Shown: positions 1-8,314, numbered from the stretch's first letter. The stretch is DNA of 64,000 nt from Bacillus taeanensis (GCF_003318295.1 NZ_QOCW01000001.1:62001-126000); one strand, 5' to 3'. Translations and numbers: made by a program. Notes: generated by a model from the sequence alone, not told the origin.

Positions 1-2
1 TT

Positions 3-497
3 GAGGTGATGTTAATTTTAACAGCTTTTATGAAAGAGCCGAATAAAGCGCAAAAAGCTGTTTTTATTGGTGTTAGCATCATGATTATTTTTTATTTAGC
101 AATGATTGTTACGGTTATTGGTGCTTTAACTGTAACAGAAACAAAGCTTTTAACATGGCCAACAATGGAGTTAGTAAAATCGATTGAATTAAAAGGTTTT
201 TTCTTTGAACGGTTTGAAACCTTTTTCATTATGTTGTGGATTTTGACAACGTATACAACATTTGTTATCTCGTTTTATCTTGCTGCCCTTGGGCTCAGTC
301 AAATATTTAAACAAAAGATCAATTATTTTATTTATGGCCTTTTACCATGTATGTATATTGGAGCGATGTACCCTGAGAATATTAATAGCGTTTTTAAATT
401 AGGGGATTATCTTGGTTATATGGATATAGTTGTAGCAGTAATATTTCCATGTGTATTATGGGTAGCTGCTTTAGTGAGGAGAAACAGACATGAATAA
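3..497 (+). CDS. Spore germination permease, GerAB/GerKB family (5-prime end outside window)
   Basis: Integral membrane subunit of a Ger-type nutrient germinant receptor in the spore inner membrane. The reading frame is already open at the first bases of the window, so only about the C-terminal 164 residues are present; a GTG at 6 and an ATG at 9 are internal. Hydrophobic helices are visible (for example AVFIGVSIMIIFYLAMIVTV, and a last helix ending at LVRRNRHE). The stop overlaps the start of the next gene by 8 bases, the usual B-to-C subunit coupling of ger operons. The A subunit gene should lie upstream of the window. The family assignment is firm; which receptor it is cannot be told. Confidence 0.85.
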   Translation, partial: EVMLILTAFMKEPNKAQKAVFIGVSIMIIFYLAMIVTVIGALTVTETKLLTWPTMELVKSIELKGFFFERFETFFIMLWILTTYTTFVISFYLAALGLSQIFKQKINYFIYGLLPCMYIGAMYPENINSVFKLGDYLGYMDIVVAVIFPCVLWVAALVRRNRHE

Positions 498-1673
498 AAA
501 AGCCGGTATCCTAGTCTCGTTTTCTCTCATGTTATTAACAGGTTGCTGGGGGCGACAAGAAATCGAGAATATTGGTCTTGTAGTAGGTGTAGGGATTGAT
601 ATAAAGGAAGAAAAACTTGAAGAGCGTAAGAGACCTTCCTTAATTTTTACGAATCAATTTGTTGTACCAGGAGTGATTGCTGGAGAAAAAACAGGAGGAG
701 GGTCTGCTGATAAGAAACCTTTTGATAATCTTACTCTTGAAGAAAGCACATTGTTTGAAGGAGTTGTTGAAACGTCTAATATGACAAGCCGCTCCCCAAG
801 TTATGCTCATTTAAAAGTTATAATGATTGGGGAAGATGCAGCACGTTCTGTAAATATGCTGCAGCTGCTTAGCTTTTTTTTCGTGATCATGATGTTCGCC
901 GGACGATACATATGATTATTGCAAACGGAAAGGCAAAAGATATGCTTGAAATTGAACCGACTAAAGATCAAATCCCTGCATTAAAGTTTCTTGCTTTATC
1001 AGAAAATGTGGGTGAAAAAATGTTAAGAGCTGCACAACCATTAACAGTCGGAGATTTATCGGAGAAGCTGTCAGCAGAGTCAAGCTTTTTAATGCAGTAC
1101 CTCGTTGCAACAGAAGGTGAAGAAACAAGACTGACTGGTGCAGCTGTAATTAGCGGCAAAGAAAAGAAGATAGTTGGGCTGCTGAACAAGGAAGAAGTAA
1201 CCGGTCTAAACTGGCTTTTAGGTGAAGGGATTGGTGGAGTAATAGAGGGAATTGATAAAGAAACAGGTGAATCGATTTTATATGAGATTGCTGATATTAA
1301 AAGTAAAATTAAAACAAAAGTAGAGAAAGATGACATATCTTTCAATGTAACAGTTGAATCGGAAGGCCGTTTAAGTGAAGATTGGGTGCTTTATAGTGAT
1401 GCATTTAAAAACGAATTTCTTAACAAAGCTGAGAAAGCAATTGAAAATGAGGTAAACCATTTAATTAAAAAAGGATTGGAAAAAACGCAAAAAGAATTTC
1501 ACGTTGATGTAACCGGATTTCGCGAACAGCTTCGTATTCAATATCCGAAAGAATGGGAAAAGGTGAAGGAAAACTGGGATGAACGGTTTAGCGAAGTGCC
1601 AATTAACATTAAGGTTAAAATAAATATCCGGCAGTTTCAAACTCAAGGTAGAAAAATAGATAAAAAAGAGTAA
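490..1673 (+). pseudogene. Ger(x)C family germinant-receptor lipoprotein, interrupted by a frameshift
   Basis: C subunit of a Ger receptor, a lipoprotein of the spore inner membrane. The first frame (490-915) has a lipoprotein signal (LMLLTGCWGRQEIENIG) and the N-terminal domain. The second frame (continuing to 1673) has the conserved C-terminal domain ending VKINIRQFQTQGRKIDKKE. The frames join if one T is added to the run of eight Ts at 874-881: the product then reads SFFFRDHDVRRTIHMIIANG through the junction, giving about 394 residues, the normal family length. No other defect is seen, so this is either a recent one-base loss, a slippage-prone tract, or a sequencing error. As read, the receptor operon would lack a full C subunit. 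Confidence 0.8.
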
Positions 1674-1678
1674 TAAAG

Positions 1679-1706
1679 ATGCGCTGACAACAATGTCAGC
1701 GCATTG
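1679..1706. terminator. Hairpin between convergent ger operon and alpha-glucosidase gene
   Basis: A perfect 11-bp stem (ATGCGCTGACA with TGTCAGCGCAT, loop ACAA) sits between two convergent genes. There is no real T-run, so the terminator call rests on position and stem strength. Confidence 0.6.
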
Positions 1707-1733
1707 TGTGAATGTAACTTATGATGAGAATCT

Positions 1734-3419
1734 TTACGCTTGATGGACAAGGTAAACTCGTGTTTCAAAGGGCTTAAGTTCAAGCGATTGCGCAGAGGTG
1801 TCAAAAGAGTTAACTTTATAGTTTGAAATAAGCAATTTACTATTTTCTAAAGAAAGATTATTTAATTCACAAAAAGCATTGTTTTCCGTTAAATTACACA
1901 TCACGACTGCTTTTTGATTTTCTAGTGTTCTTGTATATGTGTAAACTTGTTCATTATCTCGATCAATTAAATCATAAGTGCCGTATACAAATACATCATT
2001 TTCTTTGCGGATCTTAATCATTTTTTTATAGAAATTTAAAATAGAATGTGGATCATTTTGTTGGGCGGCAGCATTAATTTCTTTGTAGTTAGGATTTACG
2101 CCAATCCAAGGTTCATGTGAAGAAAAACCGCCATATGATTCATTTGTCCACTGCATCGGTGTACGAGAATTGTCGCGCGTACGCTTCCAAATAACTTTCA
2201 TAATTTCCTCGTCTGATTTACCTTCTGCTTTCCATTCTCGGTATAAGTTTTTAATCCCGACATCACGGTAGTCTTCAATGGATGGAAACTGGACATTCGT
2301 CATACCAATTTCCTGTCCTTGATAAATATAAGGTGTTCCCTGCATAAAGAAATAACAAGCTGCCAGCGCTTTTGCAGACTCCGTTAAATATGTTGTATCA
2401 TTTCCAAACTGTGATACGGAGCGAGGTTGATCATGGTTTTCTAAATAAAGGGCATTCCAACCTCGGTTCTCTAGGCCTTTTTGCCATTTTGATAAAATAT
2501 CTTTAAAGCGGACAATGTCAAACGTACCCTCTGTATCTTCATAATCCCAGAGTCCCATATGTTCAAATTGGAAAATCATATTAAATTTCCCGTCTTTTTC
2601 GCCTACCCATTTTTCTACATCTTCAATTGATACACCATTTGCCTCGCCGACTGTCATAATATCATAGTTAGCAAATGTTTTTTCTTTTAACTCTTCTAAA
2701 AAAGTATGAATGCCTGGTTGGTTCATATGTCCTGCAAACGAAGGAACATATTTTCGTCCATGAGGATTTGGCATATCGGGAAATCCTGTTGCTTTTTTAA
2801 TATGAGAAATGGCATCAACACGGAAACCGTCAATTCCTTTATCAAGCCACCAATTAATCATTTGATAAATGTCTTGTCGAACGCTTTCATTTTCCCAGTT
2901 TAAATCAGGCTGTTTTTTTGAGAAAACATGCATGTAATATTGATTCGTTGCTTCATCATACTGCCATGCTGATCCGCTGAAAATGGACTCCCAATTGTTT
3001 GGTTCTTTGCCGTCTTTGCCGTCTTTGCCGTCACTCCAAATATAGTAGTCACGATATCGATTTTCTTTTGACTGACGTGATTCAACAAACCATGGGTGTT
3101 CATCAGAAGTGTGGTTAACAACTAAGTCCATAATTAACTTCATATCACGTTTATGAACCTCTTCAAGCAGCTGATCAAATTCTTCCATTGTTCCAAACTC
3201 ATCCATAATGTCTTGATAATCGCTAATATCATAGCCGTTGTCATCATTAGGAGACTTATAAATAGGGCATACCCAAATCATATCAATTCCTAAATCTTTT
3301 AAATAATCAAGCTTTGAAATAATACCGTTTAAGTCGCCAATTCCATCGCCATTTGAGTCTTTGAAGCTTCGCGGATAAATTTGATAGACAACACTTTCTT
3401 TCCACCAGTTTTTATTCAT
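1734..3419 (-). CDS. malL: Oligo-1,6-glucosidase / alpha-glucosidase (GH13)
   Basis: Cytoplasmic glycoside hydrolase family 13 enzyme that cleaves isomalto-oligosaccharides and related alpha-glucosides. It begins NWWKESVVYQIYPRSFKDSN, the family N-terminus, and carries the GH13 blocks: DLVVNHTSDEH, GFRVDAI (nucleophile Asp202), VGEAN (acid/base Glu) and ENHDQPR (third Asp). The length of 561 residues is typical. The ATG at 3419 is chosen because GGAAGAG lies just upstream; an in-frame ATG 30 bases earlier has no such site. A run of three KDG codon triplets near residues 132-137 (bases about 3007-3035) adds three residues, which may explain why the nucleophile is at 202 rather than the 199 known for the B. 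cereus enzyme. It stands alone, with no sugar transporter beside it. Confidence 0.85.
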   Translation of the reverse strand: MNKNWWKESVVYQIYPRSFKDSNGDGIGDLNGIISKLDYLKDLGIDMIWVCPIYKSPNDDNGYDISDYQDIMDEFGTMEEFDQLLEEVHKRDMKLIMDLVVNHTSDEHPWFVESRQSKENRYRDYYIWSDGKDGKDGKEPNNWESIFSGSAWQYDEATNQYYMHVFSKKQPDLNWENESVRQDIYQMINWWLDKGIDGFRVDAISHIKKATGFPDMPNPHGRKYVPSFAGHMNQPGIHTFLEELKEKTFANYDIMTVGEANGVSIEDVEKWVGEKDGKFNMIFQFEHMGLWDYEDTEGTFDIVRFKDILSKWQKGLENRGWNALYLENHDQPRSVSQFGNDTTYLTESAKALAACYFFMQGTPYIYQGQEIGMTNVQFPSIEDYRDVGIKNLYREWKAEGKSDEEIMKVIWKRTRDNSRTPMQWTNESYGGFSSHEPWIGVNPNYKEINAAAQQNDPHSILNFYKKMIKIRKENDVFVYGTYDLIDRDNEQVYTYTRTLENQKAVVMCNLTENNAFCELNNLSLENSKLLISNYKVNSFDTSAQSLELKPFETRVYLVHQA

Positions 3420-3540
3420 ACCACTCTTCCTTTTCCATAAATTATCCATATACCATACCTAGTTTATTTGAGTATATAAAACTATTATAAGGTTATTTGC
3501 TATGTTTTGGAAGTCGTCCTTTTAGAACAGAAGAATATAA

Positions 3541-3607
3541 AAAAAGCATGCTGCACTAGTAAAACACAAAACGGCAAGTTGTCTTTACACAGTGCATCAT
3601 GCTTTTT
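3541..3607. terminator. Long imperfect hairpin terminator
   Basis: The arms at 3541-3557 and 3591-3607 pair over 17 bases with one mismatch (AAAAAGCATG with CATGCTTTTT at the outer ends). The A-run and T-run flanks allow use in both directions. It follows the small minus-strand gene at 3616-3771. Confidence 0.75.
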
Positions 3608-3615
3608 AAGCAGTT

Positions 3616-3771
3616 TTATAATTCAATTCCTCTTGCTTCGGCAGCTTCTTCAATGAGTGAAAGTTCCTGCTGCATACCAACAACCATAAATCCTTTTTCA
3701 ATAATGTTTTGTACCTTGTTGTAACAAGCTTGTAATTCTTCAACAGTGAGATAGTGGTAAAAAGACTTCAC
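3616..3771 (-). CDS. Small uncharacterised protein, 51 residues
   Basis: A short minus-strand frame starting with GTG at 3771, preceded by a perfect AGGAGGG ribosome site 7 bases away. It encodes a 51-residue acidic, helical protein that begins VKSFYHYLTVEELQACYNKV and ends EAAEARGIEL. It is followed at once by a strong hairpin terminator. I do not recognise the family. The spacing of Leu, Tyr, Lys, Phe and Glu in the first 30 residues loosely resembles the sporulation kinase inhibitor Sda, but the C-terminal part differs, so this is only a suggestion. The ribosome site, terminator and codon usage make it a likely real gene. Confidence 0.6.
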   Translation of the reverse strand: MKSFYHYLTVEELQACYNKVQNIIEKGFMVVGMQQELSLIEEAAEARGIEL

Positions 3772-3941
3772 GCTAAAGCCCTCCTAAAAAGGTTGATTTT
3801 GGTTTGTGTGCGGTTCATTGATGCTTAAAATAGAAGCGGGTTGTATGTATCTTGTTGTTATTAATCATAAAAATTTTCTGAATCTTTTAATTTCATCACT
3901 TCTCTATTATGTTATATTTTGTGACAATTTATCAAACTTTA

Positions 3942-3976
3942 TGAAAACGGAAACAAAAACAAAGAAAGCGTTAACA
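3942..3976. promoter_or_regulatory. Two tandem cre-like sites in a 476-bp intergenic region
   Basis: TGAAAACGGAAACA (3942-3955) and AGAAAGCGTTAACA (3963-3976) each differ by one base from the CcpA consensus TGWNANCGNTNWCA. Their centres are 21 bases apart, two helical turns. They lie between the divergent small gene (start 3771) and moaB (start 4248). Which gene they might control is unclear. Apart from these sites the region 3772-4247 is AT-rich and shows nothing else I can support. Confidence 0.35.
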
Positions 3977-4247
3977 AAGCATTAATTCTCATATATACTC
4001 ATTTTATCTTATTTTTTTAAGGTAATATAAATTTTGTTAAGAAATTATTAACTTTTTCGACAAATTTCGCTTTGTAAATCGTAATCATTATTGTTAAACT
4101 AAGTGTAACTAATTTAAAAGTAGTTTAAGAGTTAATTGTTCTTTAGATGTTGAATATAAGCTTACTTTGGGAGTTCGACATTGCAGCACACGATTTCTGT
4201 AAATTAAGTTTGAGTGTATAGGGGCAAGAGACAGAGGGGGATGATCC

Positions 4248-4760
4248 ATGAGTGTTCAAGAACATAAGAAAGAAGCACCAAAAATTGTAAAGTGTAAAGT
4301 GATTACCATTAGTGATACGAGAACAAAGGAAACGGATAAAAGTGGAAATCTTATTCAGCAATTGCTTGAAGAAGGAGGTTTTTCTATTTCTGCTTATGAG
4401 ATTGTAAAAGATGAACAGGCAGAAATAAAAGAAGCGGTTGAAGCAGGTGTTGCTTCAAATGAAGTAGAGGTTATTCTTTTAAACGGTGGTACAGGAATTG
4501 CGAAGCGTGATGTAACAATTGAAACCATTCAACCGATGCTTGATAAAGAAATTGTCGGTTTTGGTGAACTGTTTCGAATGTTGAGTTATACGGAGGATAT
4601 TGGTTCTGCTGCAATTTTAAGCCGCGCAATTGGAGGGGTTTCAGAAAGCACGGCCATTTTTGCAATGCCGGGCTCAAGTGGTGCTGTTCGTCTTGCCATG
4701 ACAAAATTAATTGTGCCAGAGCTTGGACATGTTGTAAGGGAAATTCGAAAAGATTACTAA
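4248..4760 (+). CDS. moaB: Molybdenum cofactor biosynthesis protein B (MoaB)
   Basis: Member of the MoaB/Mog family that adenylates molybdopterin before metal insertion (in Bacillus MoaB can take this role). The 170-residue protein shows the family core: ITISDTRT, the LLNGGTGIAKRDVT loop that binds the pterin, and IFAMPGSSGAVRLAM near the C-terminus. It starts at ATG 4248 behind an AGAGGGGGAT ribosome site and is closed by a perfect palindromic terminator. No other moa or moe gene lies nearby, so it is a stand-alone copy. Confidence 0.9.
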   Translation: MSVQEHKKEAPKIVKCKVITISDTRTKETDKSGNLIQQLLEEGGFSISAYEIVKDEQAEIKEAVEAGVASNEVEVILLNGGTGIAKRDVTIETIQPMLDKEIVGFGELFRMLSYTEDIGSAAILSRAIGGVSESTAIFAMPGSSGAVRLAMTKLIVPELGHVVREIRKDY

Positions 4761-4764
4761 ACGG

Positions 4765-4794
4765 TAGGCAGCTGTCTAGACAGCTGCCTATTTT
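4765..4794 (+). terminator. Terminator of moaB
   Basis: A perfect 26-base palindrome whose half is TAGGCAGCTGTCT (4765-4790), followed by TTTT. Confidence 0.75.
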
Positions 4795-4905
4795 AAAATT
4801 TTCAGAAAAAAACGGTTGCATTTTTCTTTTTCTGTTATATAATATAATTAAATATAATAAACTGTATTAATACAGAACGGGTAAACAATAAAAGGAGGAA
4901 TGAAA

Positions 4906-5055
4906 ATGAGCCGTCAAGAACGTAAAAATATGATTCAATTTATTGAAAAAACACGAGGATTTGGTCACGAAAAATTGATGTATATGACAGACGATGAGAT
5001 TGAACATATTTATAATCGACTGTATTCAAAATATGAAATCGAAATGCTTGGATAA
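4906..5055 (+). CDS. BH0509-like small protein, 49 residues
   Basis: A 49-residue frame starting at ATG 4906 behind AAAGGAGGAATGAAA, a perfect ribosome site. The protein (MSRQERKNMIQFIEKTRGFG, then MTDDEIEHIYNRLYSKYE) resembles the small BH0509 family of Bacillus proteins, whose function is not known. It is followed by a strong bidirectional terminator. The family name is from memory of the sequence pattern. Confidence 0.65.
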   Translation: MSRQERKNMIQFIEKTRGFGHEKLMYMTDDEIEHIYNRLYSKYEIEMLG

Positions 5056-5066
5056 TAATCGTAAAT

Positions 5067-5110
5067 AATAAAAACTGGACTTCGCTTTAAAGAGAAGTCC
5101 AGTTTTTATT
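5067..5110. terminator. Bidirectional terminator
   Basis: A 16-bp perfect stem, AATAAAAACTGGACTT with AAGTCCAGTTTTTATT, between convergent genes. The T-run on each strand supports use from both sides. Confidence 0.9.
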
Positions 5111-6068
5111 ATTGAAGGGCTGTGCGCAGTGTTTCAATATTGCTGCGCATCAGGCTGAAATAATCTTCCTTGTTTTTAACATCTTCCTCTGTTAATACAG
5201 ATATATCATGGAGCTGCAGTGCATCGGCTCCAATTTCATTTTTAAGCGCTTTTGCCACTTTTGAGGTTACATTTTGTTCAAACAGGACATATTGAATGTT
5301 GTATTCGTTGGCATATTCAATCATTTCTTGCAATTGTTTTTGTGAAGGTTCATTTGATGGTGACAAGCCGGAAATACCAATTTGTTGTAAGTCATAGCGA
5401 TCTGTCCAATAACCAAATGCAGCATGAGAAACGATAAAAGTATGATTCGGGGCTTCTTCTACCATGTTCGCAAACTCTTGATCTAATGTTTCAAGCTCTT
5501 GTTTTAAACGAGTAAAGTTTTCTTCAAAATCCTCTTTTGCTTCAGGTTTTAACTCAATAAGAGTTTGTTTAATAGTATCTGCAAGTGTAATGGCACGAAT
5601 AGGATCTAACCATAAATGCATATCATGCTCTCCATGTTCCTCGTGGTTTTCTTCCTCATGCTCATCATGTTCTTCGTTAAATTCTATTAATTCAATTCCT
5701 TGAGAAGCTTCTACAAAGACTACTTTTTCATTTTGAAGGGATTGTGTAATAGATTCAACATATCCTTCCATTCCGGCCCCGTTATAAATAAAGGCATCAC
5801 CTTTTGCGATATTTACCATTGTTTTAGGTGTTGGTTCAAACGAATGGGCATCAGCGCCAACTGGAATAATATTTGTAACCTCTACATGTTCACCGCCAAT
5901 TTTTTTAGTGAAATCTTCAATAGGAAATAAGGTTGTATAAATTTTTAGTGTCTTGTTTTCTTTATTATTCGAGGAAGTAGTTGGTGTTTCAGTATTGCTG
6001 CCGCAAGCTGTCAAAAGTACTAATAAAGTAAGAATAATAGCGATTATAATGGGTGTTATTTTTTTCAT
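5109..6068 (-). CDS. znuA: Zinc ABC transporter substrate-binding lipoprotein (ZnuA/AdcA type)
   Basis: Extracytoplasmic zinc-binding component of a cluster A-I ABC importer. It has a lipoprotein signal (LLVLLTACGS), the VGADAHSFEPTP motif with a metal-binding His, an acidic His-rich loop (about residues 130-150: EEHDEHEEENHEEHGEHDMH), FIVSHAAFGY, and a C-terminal EQNVTSKVAKAL-type segment. The length of 319 residues is typical. The start ATG at 6068 follows AAGGAGG. A Zur-type operator lies 45 bases upstream, so zinc-starvation control is likely. No permease or ATPase gene is adjacent, so it must share a membrane complex encoded elsewhere or work alone. Confidence 0.88.
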   Translation of the reverse strand: MKKITPIIIAIILTLLVLLTACGSNTETPTTSSNNKENKTLKIYTTLFPIEDFTKKIGGEHVEVTNIIPVGADAHSFEPTPKTMVNIAKGDAFIYNGAGMEGYVESITQSLQNEKVVFVEASQGIELIEFNEEHDEHEEENHEEHGEHDMHLWLDPIRAITLADTIKQTLIELKPEAKEDFEENFTRLKQELETLDQEFANMVEEAPNHTFIVSHAAFGYWTDRYDLQQIGISGLSPSNEPSQKQLQEMIEYANEYNIQYVLFEQNVTSKVAKALKNEIGADALQLHDISVLTEEDVKNKEDYFSLMRSNIETLRTALQ

Positions 6069-6110
6069 TTTTTACCTCCTTCCATTTCGTCTGCTGAGTA
6101 CTTAGGAATT

Positions 6111-6131
6111 ATATCGTAATCGTTACGATTT
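6111..6131. promoter_or_regulatory. Zur box upstream of znuA
   Basis: TCGTAATCGTTACGA at 6114-6128 matches the 7-1-7 Zur inverted repeat of B. subtilis with one change. A further half-site, GATTACGATTT, lies about 20 bases beyond it. Position before a zinc-binding protein gene supports the call. Confidence 0.8.
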
Positions 6132-6174
6132 GTAAATAGAATGATTACGATTTAGAAGGAGTAGTAAGTTATCA

Positions 6175-6207
6175 AAAATGAGCGGTGCTGTTAGGCCCGC
6201 TCATTTT
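6175..6207 (-). terminator. Terminator overlapping the end of the DUF948 gene
   Basis: An 11-bp stem, AAAATGAGCGG with CCGCTCATTTT; on the minus strand it is followed by a short T-run. One arm lies inside the last codons of the gene that stops at 6191. Confidence 0.6.
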
Positions 6208-6520
6208 GATTGATTGGCAGTTTCATTTGTACTTCTGATTTGATTTCTTTTAGACTTTCACCAATTTCTTTCGCAGACGTTATCGTAAATTGAACGGCCG
6301 CTTTTTTTTGATTTACATCTTCGCTCAGTGTTGTTGTTCGCTGTTGTAGTTCAGTTGTTTCTTTATTAACATCGTCAATTTGTGCTTGAATATTGTTGGA
6401 AGTGGATTGCAGTTTTTCTAATGTTGGTTTTGTTTCTTTTAACACCTGCACAGCTTTAACAGCAAGGAAAACAATGGCGAGAACAATAAGGGCAATACTT
6501 CCGTATAAAATCCATTCCAT
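6191..6520 (-). CDS. DUF948 family protein (YtxG-like general stress protein)
   Basis: A 109-residue protein with one N-terminal membrane helix (WILYGSIALIVLAIVFLAVKAV) followed by a coiled coil rich in Glu, Gln and Thr (about residues 25-80). This is the DUF948 layout of B. subtilis YtxG, a general stress protein of unknown activity. ATG 6520 is preferred over an earlier in-frame start because AAAGGAG sits 9 bases before it. A sigma-B-like promoter is visible 40-60 bases upstream, which fits the family. Confidence 0.75.
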   Translation of the reverse strand: MEWILYGSIALIVLAIVFLAVKAVQVLKETKPTLEKLQSTSNNIQAQIDDVNKETTELQQRTTTLSEDVNQKKAAVQFTITSAKEIGESLKEIKSEVQMKLPINQNERA

Positions 6521-6557
6521 TTTATCGACTCCTTTACCAATCATTATATACTACGGT

Positions 6558-6584
6558 ATACCCTATTATGTAAAAGCTCAAAAC
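6558..6584 (-). promoter_or_regulatory. Sigma-B-type promoter for the DUF948 gene
   Basis: Read on the minus strand: GTTTTG (6584-6579), a 15-base spacer, then GGGTAT (6563-6558). The -10 is perfect; the -35 matches 4 of 6 of GTTTAA. Confidence 0.55.
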
Positions 6585-6619
6585 AATAGAGGTTAACTCT
6601 ATCAAGGATGTCCAGAGTA

Positions 6620-6653
6620 CCCCTTCTTCAAGCGTGAAAACGATAAGGAGGGG
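6620..6653 (+). repeat. IS605-type terminal hairpin (CCCCTTCTTCAA / GATAAGGAGGGG)
   Basis: The arms CCCCTTCTTCAA (6620-6631) and GATAAGGAGGGG (6642-6653) form an imperfect hairpin. The same two 12-base arms occur, in the same polarity relative to tnpB, in the right end of the element at 45.6 kb. It may be the left end of the tnpB element here or a relic of a different insertion. Confidence 0.55.
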
Positions 6654-6762
6654 TGAATGGACAGGTCTTCATAGGTCTTATTCCTTGTTTTTTAGAAAAA
6701 GCTTCCTGAACCTTCATTTAAGAACAAATGTTTGGTATAATGATCTTAAAGGGGGTGAAATC

Positions 6763-8108
6763 ATGGAAAAGGAAAAGCACCACATTATAAAACGCATCAA
6801 ATCTGGATTAAAAAAGGACATCGGATGTATCCTTATTTTAAAGAAATGGCCCAGAATGCTAAAAACATGACCAACACCACCAACTTTTACATCCGACAAG
6901 TGTATACAGGTTTGACGTAGGAAAAAGAACTTCAACCGCTGCAAAAAGAAGTCACCTGTTATGTATTTGAAGCCCCTTCGAACGCACATCCTTATGTGGA
7001 TTACAACTTCTTAGATTGTTTATTTAAAGAGACCGCTCAAAACGATTATCGTTCCCTTCCTACGCAAACAAGTCAATCGATTATGAAAACCGTTTTTCAG
7101 AACTGGAAATCTTTTTTTTCGAGTTTAAAAGAGTATAAGAAAAAACCGGCTAAATACAAAGGAAGACCGAGAATTCCTGCGTACAGCCGTGCTCAGGAAA
7201 AAGAAGTGCTGTTTACAAATCAAGATTGTGTGATCAAAGAAAAGAAGTTTTTAAAGTTTCCTAAAACAAAGGAACGCTTAAACATTGGAAAACTGGGAGC
7301 TGGGGAAGGAAAGCTGACACAAGTTCGGGTCATTCCTAAATACGGACAATATGTCGTTGAATTAGTGATGGACATCCCTTTGAAAAAGGAAGAATGTCAA
7401 GAGATCAACCGTTTAATGGCGATTGATCTAGGAATTGACAACCTTGCGACCATGGTGACGAATACGGGAAGCAGACCTGTATTAGTCAAGGGCAAGCATG
7501 TCAAATCCATTAATCAGTATTATAACAAAATGAAAGCTCATTATCTTGGCATTTTAAGACGGGGAAAGCAGCCAAACGAAGGGCCTTTTACGTCAAAACG
7601 CTTGGAAAAGCTTCACCAAATCAGGCATCAAAAACTAAAAGATCTTTTTCATAAGATCAGTTTTTATATTGTGAAGCATGCCCAAGAAGAGAACATTGAT
7701 ACGATCATTATCGGCAAAAACAACGATTGGAAGCAGTCCTCAACCATCGGGAAATGTAACAATCAATCGTTTGTAAGCATTCCGCACAGTTTGTTCATTC
7801 GTATGATTCAATACAAAGCGAAGGAACAGGGAATCAAGGTGATCGTAACCGAAGAATCGTATACGTCCAAAGCGAGCTTCTTGGACGGAGATGAGATTCC
7901 AACTTATGGGGAATGCGAGTCAAAGAAGATGTTTTCCGGAAAACGGATCAAAAGAGGGTTGTATCGTTCAAAAGCTGGCTTCATCATCAATGCCGATGTA
8001 AACGGAGCTGCAAACATTTTGAAAAAAGCGTTTTTACGTTTAAAAGAAGCAGCGATTTTTCATAAAGAAACCATTCATGTATGGCATCCGCAATCAAAAA
8101 TTGTCTAA
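6763..8108 (+). pseudogene. tnpB: TnpB (IS1341-type), inactivated by frameshift and stop codon
   Basis: RNA-guided nuclease of IS200/IS605 elements. The start is ATG 6763 behind AAAGGGGGTGA. The first 17 codons (MEKEKHHIIKRIKSGL) are in one frame; adding one A to the run of six As at 6810-6815 restores the family reading HRMYPYFKEMAQNAKNMTN. A TAG at 6918-6920 then interrupts YTGLT*EKELQPL. The rest, open to 8108, holds the RuvC Asp in MAIDLGIDNLATM, the Glu in TEESYTSKASF and the Asp in INADVNGAANI. It lacks the CxxC zinc ribbon, as a known TnpB subgroup does. Two independent lesions mean it is probably dead. Confidence 0.85.
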
Positions 8109-8286
8109 AAGAAGTACCGAATGCATGGAAAACATGACAAACGGTATAGAGGGGTTGGGCGTTTTCAGCACGCCGCTGTGTCAACTCCACTAGTGTTAAG
8201 CTTAATGGAACTTAAAAGGTTTAAGAGCCATTGAGAAACATTAGAAACCCCCACTTCAACCGTAGGTAAGTGGGGGAGGTTCATGA
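8109..8286 (+). ncRNA. Noncoding 3-prime tail of the tnpB element, possible omega RNA
   Basis: About 178 bases without a gene follow tnpB and end at the right-end hairpin. In known IS200/IS605 elements this segment is the scaffold of the guide (omega) RNA. That is family knowledge; here I see only the position and hairpin structure. Confidence 0.4.
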
Positions 8287-8314
8287 GCTAACCTCTAAGT
8301 AATAGTTTAAATTA

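Larger units (their letters stand above)
6600..8290 (+). mobile_element. IS200/IS605-family element with decayed tnpB (IS1341 type, no tnpA)
   Basis: The element contains a broken tnpB and ends near 8286 after a terminal hairpin (CCCCCACTTCA at 8248 with TAAGTGGGGG at 8267). No Y1 transposase gene is present, so it would need a transposase in trans. The left boundary is not clear: a hairpin at 6620-6653 lies before tnpB but resembles the right-end hairpin of another element (see findings). Coordinates are approximate. Confidence 0.7.

Noticed and set aside
1461..1646. Minus-strand open frames within the gerC second half and similar frames opposite many genes
   Set aside because: They lie fully inside well-supported genes, have no ribosome site and give unnatural protein sequence.
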